A DNA stretch of 64,000 nt, taken from Nitrosovibrio tenuis. Its GTDB lineage: Bacteria > Pseudomonadota > Gammaproteobacteria > Burkholderiales > Nitrosomonadaceae. Position 1 is the stretch's first letter, and each line of letters opens with the position of its first letter. Of the stretch, positions 54,599 to 62,746 are shown in pieces. Made by a program: the position numbers and the translations under genes. Under the pieces are notes generated by a model. The model worked only from the letters and a program-made list of their open reading frames with translations, had not been told where the DNA came from and made no database searches. The stretch lies in the NCBI RefSeq assembly GCF_900109785.1, contig NZ_FOBH01000002.1, forward strand, positions 372,001 to 436,000. The letters run 5' to 3'.

Positions 54599-54965
54599 CG
54601 GTTCAATATGATGTCGGCATGCATACCCGAAAATTCTCCCACTGTGCGTCACTCACTTTTGTTCCGACGTGAGTCGCTACGCGAGCTCGTTTCGCCTTGG
54701 TCGCTGACTGCTGCCCACGTGCTGTTAGCTCAGAGATAAGCCCATCTAGTTTCATGCCCTTTTCAGTTATCTCTTTTTACGTCTCCCCTCCCCTTCCCCG
54801 CTGCATTACATCCCGCCAATTATGCGTTCTGTCATCTAAATGTAACGTAACGAACAGTATGAGTCGGAAAACATCGTTAATCTTTCTTTTATCTCACCTA
54901 TGTATCTGCAATCGGCGAGTGGTGGATGAACGATAAGATTGTTCTTGTAAGAAAGGAAGTTAATA

Positions 54966-55118
54966 ATGAATAAAGATCAAGACAAAGGTCCAGCGCGCGA
55001 GACTGATGAGAAGACCCGGGAAGAAACCGAGAAACTTAAAAGGAATAGAGAGCAGCAAGCTAAGGGGCGCGCAAATCGAATGGCCGGACGAACCCAAAAA
55101 AAGGATGGGCGGCGTTAG
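54966..55118 (+). CDS. Small highly charged protein (50 aa)
   Basis: The ATG lies behind a good AAGGAAG site (7 bp spacing) and the frame ends at TAG. The peptide starts 'MNKDQDKGPARETDEKTREE', continues 'TEKLKRNREQQAKGRANRMA' and ends in basic residues. It is Lys/Glu/Arg-rich without hydrophobic core, probably helical or disordered. The MNKDQ...KG start vaguely recalls CsbD-like stress proteins, but this is not sufficient to assign a family. Confidence 0.6.
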   Translation: MNKDQDKGPARETDEKTREETEKLKRNREQQAKGRANRMAGRTQKKDGRR

Positions 55119-55537
55119 TTCCCAAAGCCCCTCATAAAATGCCGTTAAGCGATTAGCCCACCGTGGAGGACATTCCACCGGGATTTCCATCGCTATCAGC
55201 AAACTTTTGCGGCTTCTACCTGAACGGTTGAGAAAGCTGCCGAGGTTGAGGTGGGCCGCATCAACCAGGCTTATCAGATTCTCGCGCGAGTTTCTGCCCA
55301 GGAATTCTGAGATACGGAAGGGACGAGATTAGAGACTCGGAATAGTGCTTATTCGCATCGGTCCGAATTCTGCGGTTTTCGATTGACCGTAAAGGCCGAC
55401 CAACGGATGTTCACCTGCAGCGAGCCGTATGACCGTAACATGTCATCATTAGTCATCGGCCGGCAAACAAGTCAGAACTTGATCAGTTCTTGTCCGGTGA
55501 TAACAACTGCACCCAACTCGACAGCTTGTCCCAAGCT
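55119..55537. other. Gap without recognisable features
   Basis: This 419-bp stretch separates the 50-aa gene (plus) and the next lipoprotein (minus). I see no ORF with ribosome-binding site, no repeat and no terminator. GCCGTTAA occurs at about 55142 but without a -35. Confidence 0.4.
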
Positions 55538-55726
55538 TTATTTTTCTGCCACAGATTGGCATTTATCAATAAATGCTTGCCGCTCAGCTTCGTTGCCGAA
55601 AGTTGGAAGCACCGCTTGCATTCCTGCGCCGGAACAATTCGTTGAATTTACTTCAGGAACCCCGCGACCACAACTAATCAAAGCGACACTAAGGGCGGTA
55701 ATAAACACTATATATTTAGAACTCAT
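55538..55726 (-). CDS. Small lipoprotein
   Basis: 62 aa from 'MSSKYIVFITALSVALISCG', with AAGAGAAG upstream. The lipobox is L-I-S-C. The short mature domain contains two further cysteines ('NSTNCSGAGMQAV' and 'AFIDKCQSVAEK') that may form a disulfide. The family is unknown. It lies between the small-protein gene and the tRNA-Leu. Confidence 0.65.
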   Translation of the reverse strand: MSSKYIVFITALSVALISCGRGVPEVNSTNCSGAGMQAVLPTFGNEAERQAFIDKCQSVAEK

Positions 55727-55946
55727 TAAATAATTCTTCTCTTTAAAATCATTCAATATGGCACGGATTCAAGTCCGAAGTGCAACAACTAGTGGTTGCT
55801 TAGTGTAGCTCATCATTGTCACGGCAATCACCTCTAGCATTTTCTTTTCTAAAACTAACGGCAAATATTCTGGCTTAGTGCCCCTTTTGTGCCCATATTA
55901 AATCAGAAAGCCTTCGCTGGCGGATTTTTGAGTCAACTCTTTGTTT

Positions 55947-56036
55947 TTGGTGCCCGGAGCCGGAATCGAACCGGCATGGGCGATTAAGCCCGAGGGATTT
56001 TAAGTCCCTTGTGTCTACCAATTTCACCATCCGGGC
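55947..56036 (-). tRNA. tRNA-Leu (anticodon UAA)
   Basis: Read on the minus strand: acceptor arms GCCCGGA/TCCGGGC, D-loop GGTAGACACAA, anticodon loop in GGGACTTAAAATCCC with anticodon TAA, long class-II variable arm CGGGCTTAATCGCCCATG-type, T-arm GCCGGTTCGATTCCGGC, then A and an encoded CCA. The long variable arm and the TAA anticodon fit Leu. The 87-nt body plus CCA gives 90 nt. Confidence 0.97.
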
Positions 56037-56483
56037 GGATTGATACTCGAAAAATAATGGGTTGGCTCAGTCGGATGTGATGAGTACCCAATCGCGGCGG
56101 TTATCTTATCATAATGTAACCCAGCCTAATGTAGCCGCCCTATCCCAAGTGATGGATATGATTGCCCGCAATGGATTCTAACGGATGACGAAAGCGAGCC
56201 CAATCGAGTTCCTACGTTTCATTTGCGGCACAAACTGAATCTATCCCTTTGTTTGAGCTGGAATTTGCCGTTAATTTAAACGATAAGCTTGGGGCGAGCG
56301 CTTTATAGTATGTATAAGTCAAATTGTCACAATTCAAGCTGCAGATAACATTAGCTGGCAGACATAAAGTGCCGAGACACCGGCCCAAGTAACTTATTTT
56401 TATCCCGCATCATAATCTGTTCGATTAACGGATACTGCAATCGATCGGCGGTTGGACTCAGAACCTTCCAGGTATCCCAGCCA
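56037..56483. other. Gap upstream of GGDEF-EAL gene
   Basis: This 447-bp stretch has no gene. It contains GCCGTTAA (56267-56274) like the local sigma-28 -10, but TTTG instead of TAAA at the proper distance, so I do not call it. The promoter of the GGDEF-EAL gene should lie here. Confidence 0.4.
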
Positions 56484-59306
56484 TGCAATCTGGAGGCGAA
56501 AATTAAAATCCGCAAGCATAGACCTCGTTTTTATAGCGCTCACTCCCGCTGGGTAATAGCTGCCCTGACCTTTTCCGTCTTTCTGTCCATCACCATCAAA
56601 AGCTGGTCGGTCATCGAAAATTTGCATGAGCAGAATGCGAATAGCCGGTTTAATGCGGAATTGTCCGAGGCTGTCGCCAAAATCGGCCACCACTTTTCGG
56701 AATATGAACAGGTACTGAAAGGGGCTTATGGATACATGCTTGCCACCGGCCCTGTTTCACGGCGTGAATGGCACACATACATCAACGCACTACGGCTGGA
56801 CGACAGCTACCCGGGAATACATGGCATCGGCTTTGCCCAGTACTTCCGTTCGGCTGAAATGACCGCGCACGTCGCCTCGGTTCGTGCAGAAGGATTTTCT
56901 GAATATAAGGTTTGGCCGGATACGCTCGGGGGAGAATACACTGCAATCATCTATCTGGAACCATTCTCGGGCCGGAACCTTCGCGCTTTGGGGTACGACA
57001 TGTTCTCAAACCCTGTCCGGCGCGCCGCTATGGCGCGCGCAAGAGATTCTGGAGAAGTCACTCTTTCGGGCAAGGTAAGGCTTGTTCAGGAAACCAGCGA
57101 AGACATTCAGGCGGGTGTTCTTATGTATATCCCTTACTATGGCCCAACAGGTCTGCCGGAAACGCTTGAGCAAAGGCGCTCGTCTCTTGCCGGTTATATT
57201 TATGCACCGTTCAGGATGGATGATTTCGTAACAGCCGTGCTTCGTGCCGAGCTTCGTGATCTGGAACTGAGAATTTTTGATAGCCATACAGATGCGCAAG
57301 ATAATTTGCTTTTTGAGAGCGACAAAAATCAGCCCGGCCGCGCTTCCTTGCCGAAGTTCAGGCGAACAATCAGCATACCCCTTTATGGCCAAACCTGGAC
57401 GATTGAGGCGCTCTCCCGCCCTGGCTTTGAAAATGCTGTGAACAGTCAGGAACCCCAACTCGTGTTGCTGGGTGGAACCCTGTTAAGCATTCTCGCCGCC
57501 ATTGTTTCCTTCATGCTCCTGGTGAATAAAGAGAAAGTGGGGGCCCTGGCGCGCGCAAATGCCGAACTGGTATCAGCAATTGAGGAGCAACAAGTCGCAA
57601 CAAGAGCCCGCCAGGAAGCTGATATGCGTATCCGCCAGCAGGCATCATTGCTCGACAAGGCAACAGACGCGATTATCATCCGTGGAATTGATCACCGCAT
57701 ACACTTCTGGAACCACGGTGCCCAGCGCCTTTATGGATGGAAACCGGAAGAGGTCATGGGCAAATCCATAGAAGAGGTAATTTATGGTGATACCACCTCC
57801 TTCCGTAACGCGCACCAGGTGCTGCTTCGCGAGGGTGAATGGCGCGGGGAGATCATGCAACTGCGCAAAGATGGCGGCATGCTGACAGCTGAAGCTCATT
57901 GGACTCTGGTTGCGGACGATGACGGACGGCCCCATTCGATTTTCGCAATCAATACCGATATTACCCAGCGCAAGATGGCAGAGAAGGAAATCCAGCATCT
58001 GGCGTTTTATGACTCTTTGACAGGTCTACCCAACAGGCAGCTTCTGCTGGATCGCCTGCGACAGGCTCTGGCAGGCAGCACGCGTAATCGTCAAACCGGT
58101 GCGCTACTGTTCATTGATCTGGACAATTTCAAATTACTCAATGACACCCTCGGTCACGACGTCGGTGACTTGCTGCTCAGGCAGGTCGCACCGCGGCTCA
58201 TCTCTTGTGTACGTGATGGCGACACTGTGGCTCGGCTGGGGGGAGATGAGTTTGTAGTTGTACTGGTCAGTAACTTTAGTGAACATCCAGAGGAAGCGGT
58301 TACTCAGATCAGAGCTATTTGCGAAAGAATCCTTGCGGCTTTTAGCCAGCCTTTTAGCTTGGGGGCGTATAAACACCACAGTACCCCGAGTATCGGTATC
58401 GCTCTGTTCAATGATCAGTCATCTGCAATGGACGAACTACTGAAACAGGCGGATCTCGCGATGTATCAGGCCAAGGCGTCAGGCCGTAATTCAATATGTT
58501 TCTTCAATCCGGGCATGCAAGTGGAAATGGACGCTCGTGTCGTGTTGGAGTCGGACCTGCACAAAAGTTGGGAGAGGAATGAGTTTGTCCTCCATTATCA
58601 ACCCCAAGGGGACGGGCAGCGCGTAATTGGCGCGGAAGCGCTGGTAAGATGGCAGCATCCTCGGAGAGGGCTGTTATCACCGTCGGAGTTCATCCCCCAC
58701 GCCGAGGAAACCGGCCTGATTCTACCCTTGGGTACCTGGGTGCTGGAAACCGCATGTGCTCAGTTGGCAGCCTGGGCGCGCGACCCGGCCATGGCTTGGC
58801 TCAATCTCGCTGTGAATGTGAGCCCCCGCCAGTTCTGTCAGCCGGATTTTGTCGAGCAAGTGCTCTGTATACTCGACCATGCTGGCGTCAACCCACAGAA
58901 ACTCAAGCTTGAACTGACCGAGAGCCTGTTGTTGAATAACATGGATGACACCATTACCAAGATAGCGGCCCTCAAGGCCAGGGGCGTTGGTTTTGCATTG
59001 GACGACTTCGGTACAGGCTATTCATCGCTATATTACTTAAAGTGCCTCCCTCTGGATTGGGTGAAGATCGATCAATTTTTTGTACGGGATGTGCTGACGA
59101 ATCCCAATGACGCAACCATTGTGCGTGCCATCATACTGCTTGCAAGAAGTATGGGATTAGAGGTGATTGCAGAGGGAGTGGAAACAGAGGCGCAGAAGCT
59201 CTTTCTCGCCCAGCATGGCTGCAATGCCTATCAGGGCTACCTGCTTAGTCCGCCGCTCTCATCGGGCCAGTTCCAGGAATTCATGCAACAAAGAGGGGGC
59301 GGATAA
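56484..59306 (+). CDS. CHASE-PAS-GGDEF-EAL membrane protein (c-di-GMP turnover)
   Basis: 940 aa if started at the ATG at 56484. A shorter frame from TTG 56622 would lose the first membrane helix ('VIAALTFSVFLSITIKSW', residues 23-40). Order: TM1, periplasmic CHASE domain ('DDSYPGIHGIGFAQYFRSAE', 'LGYDMFSNPVRRAAMARARD'), TM2 ('LVLLGGTLLSILAAIVSFML'), PAS/PAC ('IHFWNHGAQRLYGWKPEEVM'), GGDEF with intact 'ARLGGDEFVVVL' and EAL with 'GAEALVRWQHP', 'LKLELTESLLL', 'LDDFGTGYSSL' and 'EVIAEGVETEAQ'. Both catalytic motifs look active. It is a candidate for control of motility or attachment. Confidence 0.93.
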   Translation, partial: CNLEAKIKIRKHRPRFYSAHSRWVIAALTFSVFLSITIKSWSVIENLHEQNANSRFNAELSEAVAKIGHHFSEYEQVLKGAYGYMLATGPVSRREWHTYINALRLDDSYPGIHGIGFAQYFRSAEMTAHVASVRAEGFSEYKVWPDTLGGEYTAIIYLEPFSGRNLRALGYDMFSNPVRRAAMARARDSGEVTLSGKVRLVQETSEDIQAGVLMYIPYYGPTGLPETLEQRRSSLAGYIYAPFRMDDFVTAVLRAELRDLELRIFDSHTDAQDNLLFESDKNQPGRASLPKFRRTISIPLYGQTWTIEALSRPGFENAVNSQEPQLVLLGGTLLSILAAIVSFMLLVNKEKVGALARANAELVSAIEEQQVATRARQEADMRIRQQASLLDKATDAIIIRGIDHRIHFWNHGAQRLYGWKPEEVMGKSIEEVIYGDTTSFRNAHQVLLREGEWRGEIMQLRKDGGMLTAEAHWTLVADDDGRPHSIFAINTDITQRKMAEKEIQHLAFYDSLTGLPNRQLLLDRLRQALAGSTRNRQTGALLFIDLDNFKLLNDTLGHDVGDLLLRQVAPRLISCVRDGDTVARLGGDEFVVVLVSNFSEHPEEAVTQIRAICERILAAFSQPFSLGAYKHHSTPSIGIALFNDQSSAMDELLKQADLAMYQAKASGRNSICFFNPGMQVEMDARVVLESDLHKSWERNEFVLHYQPQGDGQRVIGAEALVRWQHPRRGLLSPSEFIPHAEETGLILPLGTWVLETACAQLAAWARDPAMAWLNLAVNVSPRQFCQPDFVEQVLCILDHAGVNPQKLKLELTESLLLNNMDDTITKIAALKARGVGFALDDFGTGYSSLYYLKCLPLDWVKIDQFFVRDVLTNPNDATIVRAIILLARSMGLEVIAEGVETEAQKLFLAQHGCNAYQGYLLSPPLSSGQFQEFMQQRGGG

Positions 59307-59459
59307 GAATAGCGGTTGGCCGTATCGAAAAACCAGTCAGCGCAACGAAACCGACAAAATGCGCATCAAATACAGCCAGGTCTGGAATCCAGGCTGCACA
59401 CCAGGGAAAAATGAGAAAGCCCGCTTGCTCCTTTGAAAGCGATCAGGCTCCCTTTCAGG

Positions 59460-60044
59460 TCAACCGCGTCTGCGGCGTGCCACCAAACTTATAGCAGCAA
59501 GACCAGCCATCAGCATGGCATATGCTTCCGGTTCCGGTACAGGCGCCAGGAAGCCACGAATTTCACCGCCAGGAAACGCACTGGTGTGGATATTCGAATA
59601 GGCTGTGCCATGATCCAACCCTGCCACCAACGCATCAAATGCGCCGCTGACAGTGCCACCGTTGGTCACAATGAATGCCATGTTGTAACTCGACGCCAAC
59701 GTCATATCAAAAGTGTGGTCGTAGGACCCCTCTGTTACATTTAGAGGAAACTCGGGGAACGTAGGGATCGTGGTAGCGACTCCTGCCGTGTCGGGCGCAG
59801 CGGTGCAGCAATGGATGTGTGCGGCTGTGGTATTTGCAGTAAGACCGCTGAAACTCTCCTGAACACGCATGGTGTGCTGATCGAGGTTAATGGTAATTAT
59901 TGCACTACCAGTCCCCGGAGATGAGTTGGTTGGGAACTCGCTGGGACCGTTCAGTTGGGCTGTATATATCGAGTCAAGAGCGGCAGCGGGTGGGGCGACC
60001 GCAGCCGCAAGAAGCCCTGCTGTAAATAAGAGATTCATTTTCAT
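59460..60044 (-). CDS. CHRD-domain PEP-CTERM protein
   Basis: 194 aa. A signal peptide ends at 'PPAAAL'. The CHRD domain is typical: 'YTAQLNGPSEFPTNSSPGTG', 'AAHIHCC' and 'NIHTSAFPGGEIRGFLAPV', with the usual His and IHT..FPGGEIRG endings. The C-terminal PEP-CTERM signal 'PVPEPEAYAMLMAGLAAISL' ends in VARRRR. An envelope protein processed by exosortase. It is convergent with the GGDEF-EAL gene. Confidence 0.93.
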   Translation of the reverse strand: MKMNLLFTAGLLAAAVAPPAAALDSIYTAQLNGPSEFPTNSSPGTGSAIITINLDQHTMRVQESFSGLTANTTAAHIHCCTAAPDTAGVATTIPTFPEFPLNVTEGSYDHTFDMTLASSYNMAFIVTNGGTVSGAFDALVAGLDHGTAYSNIHTSAFPGGEIRGFLAPVPEPEAYAMLMAGLAAISLVARRRRG

Positions 60045-60360
60045 GATCGTCTATCCTTGTAAGATGGGTTAGGCTGCCAGTTCGGTAAGGACTCGATAAA
60101 CGGTGAGTAATCTTTGGTCTTGCAATCACATCTTATATATCGGCGCCAGTTTTTCAATAGTCCGTTATGCTTATAATGGGTCCCCAACGGCCCCCCCTCA
60201 CAAGCTTTAGCCTGAGCTTACCGCTCAGTCGAAAGGTAGAGCTTTTTTGAGCAAGTTAAAGGAAAAAAGAGGTTTTTTCACTTCAGGTTCATGCGGTATT
60301 ATTAATAACCTTGGTCTCTAGAGGGAGTTTAAAAACGTTCGAAGTTTTTTACTCGCCAAT
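60045..60360. other. Gap upstream of hybrid-sensor kinase
   Basis: This 316-bp gap between divergent genes holds a 6-bp perfect hairpin (CTGAGC/GCTCAG, 60212-60228) and a T6 run 14 bp beyond. It could be a weak terminator or a regulatory leader. No ORF is seen. Confidence 0.4.
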
Positions 60361-62283
60361 ATGTTTAAAAATTTGACCATCAAATCGCGCCTGATCTTTA
60401 TCCTTTCCTTCCTGGTCGCCTTTCTGCTGGGAATTCAAATGTTTGCATTGTTCGGGATGAGCAGCGCCATTGATGGCTTAAAAACCGTCTATCAAGATCG
60501 TGTCATCCCGCTCAAACAGGTGGGACGCATTGAGTCGCTTTTGCTGCACAACCGTGTTGTTTTTACGGCGACATTGTTGACGCCTTCACCAGAGGTCATC
60601 GAAAAAAATACTGCCATTATTGAAAAAAACATCGACGAAATAACCAGGGCCTGGGTAGCTTATACGATGACTTATCTGACCCCGGAGGAAAACAGGTTGG
60701 CGGCAAACTTCGCTGACTATCACAGGGCGTTTATCATCGAGGGCATGAACCCGGCAGTAGATGCTCTGCGTGCAAATGAAATCGAGGAAGCGCATCGAAT
60801 TCTCATAGAAAAGATCCGCCCCCTTTATCAGCCGGTTGACGACAGCATTCGCAAGTTAATCGCGCTGCAACTCAGTGAGACCAGGCAGGAATATAACCAG
60901 GAGCAGGACCGCTACTGGACTATTCGCAACATTTTTATCGCCTCGATAATTGTTGTGCTGGTGTTAGTGGCATTGTTTAGTTTTATTATTTTGAGCGCAA
61001 TTTTTCGCCCGCTTGAAGGCGTCGTAAAAATTGCCCGCGGCGTTGCCGCAGGCAATTTTTCGCAGGATTTCGAAATCCGCTCAAGCGACGAGATCGGCCA
61101 GCTTATGCGTGCTCTGAAGGACATGCGGGATAGCCTGGTGGAAACCATTGGCCAAGTACGAGCCAGCGAAGCACATACTCTCGCTTTATTGAGCAACATG
61201 ATCGATGGGGTTGCATCGATCGACGAAAAGGGGGTAATTCAAACCTTCAATCCGGCTGCCAAAAGGATTTTTGGTTATGCCGAAAGCGAAATAATCGGGC
61301 AAAATGTCAGCGTACTATTCCCCGCACACGAGCAGGGGCAAGGACAGAGTCAACATCTTGACTATTTCAAGAGTTACCCGACGGTTAAAAAACTGAAAGG
61401 CCTTGGTATACCAAGTGAAGTGATGGGTGTGCGAAAAGATGGAACGGTGTTTCCCATGGATCTCGCAGTGGTGGAGATGCACGATGGCGATCAAACCATG
61501 TTTGTCAGTATCATGCGGGACATCAGTGAACGCAAATTGGCCGAGGAGCAAAAAACCCGCTTGATGGACGAACTGGAGAGTGCCAATGACGAACTGAGAA
61601 GCTTCGCTTATGTGGTATCCCACGATTTGAAAGCGCCGTTACGTGCTATCGGTGCATTGGCTGACTGGCTTTCGACAGATTACGCAGCGAAATTTGATGA
61701 GGAAGGTAGAGAACACATGCGCCTTCTAGTCAACAGGGTGCACCGCATGGGCAATTTGATCGATGGCATTTTAGAATATTCTCGTGTCGGGCGCGTGAAG
61801 GAAGACTTGGTTGGAGTTGACGTCGGACAGGTAGTGCATGAGGTAATTGATCTCATTGCGCCGCCGGCAAATGTTACCATAAGCGTCGAAAATCCCCTGC
61901 CTACCGTAGTGGCGGAGCCGACACGTATCCAGCAGATATTTCAGAACCTGCTTTCCAATGCGATTAAATATATGGATAAGCCTCGAGGCGAAATACGGAT
62001 TGGCTGTGCCGCTGAGGGCGAGCAGTGGAAATTCAGCGTGAGCGACAACGGACCCGGCATTGAGCCACGCCACTTCGATAAAATCTTTCAGCTATTCCAG
62101 ACCCTCGCTCCACGCGACCGGATAGAAAGCACCGGCGTAGGCTTGGCCCTGGTAAAGAAAATCGTGGAAATGTATGGTGGGCGTATCTGGCTCGAATCAA
62201 TACCGGGTGTGGGCAGCATATTTTATTTTACCCTACCCCGAACCACAGTAATTGCTAACACAACTATAGGAAAGGAAACGTGA
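60361..62283 (+). CDS. Membrane sensor histidine kinase (HAMP-PAS-HisKA-HATPase)
   Basis: 640 aa. TM1 is at about residues 10-32. A helical periplasmic sensor with the 4HB-MCP look ('LIALQLSETRQEYNQEQDRY') precedes TM2 near residues 195-215 ('IASIIVVLVLVALFSFIIL'). HAMP follows ('IFRPLEGVVKIARGVAAGNF'), then PAS/PAC ('GVIQTFNPAAKRIFGYAESE', 'VSIMRDISERKLAE'), HisKA ('FAYVVSHDLKAPLRAIGALA', phospho-His) and HATPase ('FQNLLSNAIKYMDKP', 'SVSDNGPGIEPRHFDKIFQL', 'TGVGLALVKKIVEMYGG'). The phytochrome-like 'SHDLKAPLR' box is typical for kinases paired with CheY-like regulators of the Rcp1 type, here 4 bp overlapping downstream. Confidence 0.94.
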   Translation: MFKNLTIKSRLIFILSFLVAFLLGIQMFALFGMSSAIDGLKTVYQDRVIPLKQVGRIESLLLHNRVVFTATLLTPSPEVIEKNTAIIEKNIDEITRAWVAYTMTYLTPEENRLAANFADYHRAFIIEGMNPAVDALRANEIEEAHRILIEKIRPLYQPVDDSIRKLIALQLSETRQEYNQEQDRYWTIRNIFIASIIVVLVLVALFSFIILSAIFRPLEGVVKIARGVAAGNFSQDFEIRSSDEIGQLMRALKDMRDSLVETIGQVRASEAHTLALLSNMIDGVASIDEKGVIQTFNPAAKRIFGYAESEIIGQNVSVLFPAHEQGQGQSQHLDYFKSYPTVKKLKGLGIPSEVMGVRKDGTVFPMDLAVVEMHDGDQTMFVSIMRDISERKLAEEQKTRLMDELESANDELRSFAYVVSHDLKAPLRAIGALADWLSTDYAAKFDEEGREHMRLLVNRVHRMGNLIDGILEYSRVGRVKEDLVGVDVGQVVHEVIDLIAPPANVTISVENPLPTVVAEPTRIQQIFQNLLSNAIKYMDKPRGEIRIGCAAEGEQWKFSVSDNGPGIEPRHFDKIFQLFQTLAPRDRIESTGVGLALVKKIVEMYGGRIWLESIPGVGSIFYFTLPRTTVIANTTIGKET

Positions 62284-62693
62284 AAATCACCAATAAACCC
62301 ATTCTTCTGGTAGAAGATGATCAAGTGGATACGATGACGGTTAAACGCGCTCTCAAGGAAATCCATGTGACCAATCCACTTGTACATTTTGAAAACGGCG
62401 AGGAAGCGGTACATTACTTACGAACTCCCGAGCGGGATAAACCGTGCATTATCCTGCTCGACCTGAACATGCCGATCATGAATGGGATTGAATTTCTGCA
62501 GGTGGTGAAGCACGACGACCAGTTAAGGCGTATTCCCGTGGTCGTGCTGACTACATCGGAGGAACAACAGGATAAGGTTAACAGTTTTAACTTGGGGGTG
62601 GCCGGCTATATGGCCAAACCGGTTGATTACCGTCAGTTCGTCGAAGTCATGCGCTCGATCGACGCTTACTGGACAATTAGCGAAATGCCATAA
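62280..62693 (+). CDS. CheY-like single-domain response regulator (Rcp1 type)
   Basis: 137 aa from a GTG overlapping the kinase stop by 4 bp. Receiver motifs: Asp13/Asp14 ('LLVEDDQVD'), phospho-acceptor Asp61 ('IILLDLNMPIMNGIEFLQVV'), 'VVVLTTSEEQQDKVNSFNLG' and Lys in 'GYMAKPVDYRQF'. No output domain. It probably shuttles phosphoryl groups between the kinase upstream and the hybrid downstream. Confidence 0.95.
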   Translation: MKITNKPILLVEDDQVDTMTVKRALKEIHVTNPLVHFENGEEAVHYLRTPERDKPCIILLDLNMPIMNGIEFLQVVKHDDQLRRIPVVVLTTSEEQQDKVNSFNLGVAGYMAKPVDYRQFVEVMRSIDAYWTISEMP

Positions 62694-62746
62694 ACAAAAA
62701 CGCCGGGAAACGATCTTTGGGAATTCTCACGTCGGATGATCTTGCC

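Larger units (their letters stand above)
54230..54965. other. 736-bp gap with remnants
   Basis: No convincing gene. A 36-codon frame (54388-54498) with a good AGGAG site exists, but it overlaps the tRNA-Leu-like repeat and looks accidental. The stretch includes that repeat (54439-54456) and a 9-bp-arm palindrome (54575-54598). Confidence 0.5.

Noticed and set aside
54697-54936. 79-codon plus-strand ORF
   Set aside because: Cys/Ser-rich without a domain or ribosome-binding site; looks like a chance frame.
55130-55150. GCCGTTAA near 55142
   Set aside because: No TAAA at 15 bases; the nearest TAAA is directly adjacent. No gene follows closely.
55383-55733. 116-codon plus-strand ORF opposite the small lipoprotein
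   Set aside because: The minus-strand frame has a signal peptide, lipobox and ribosome-binding site, so the plus frame is its shadow.
56255-56274. GCCGTTAA on the plus strand before the GGDEF-EAL gene as a sigma-28 promoter
   Set aside because: The -35 at the right spacing is TTTG rather than TAAA, so only half the promoter is present.
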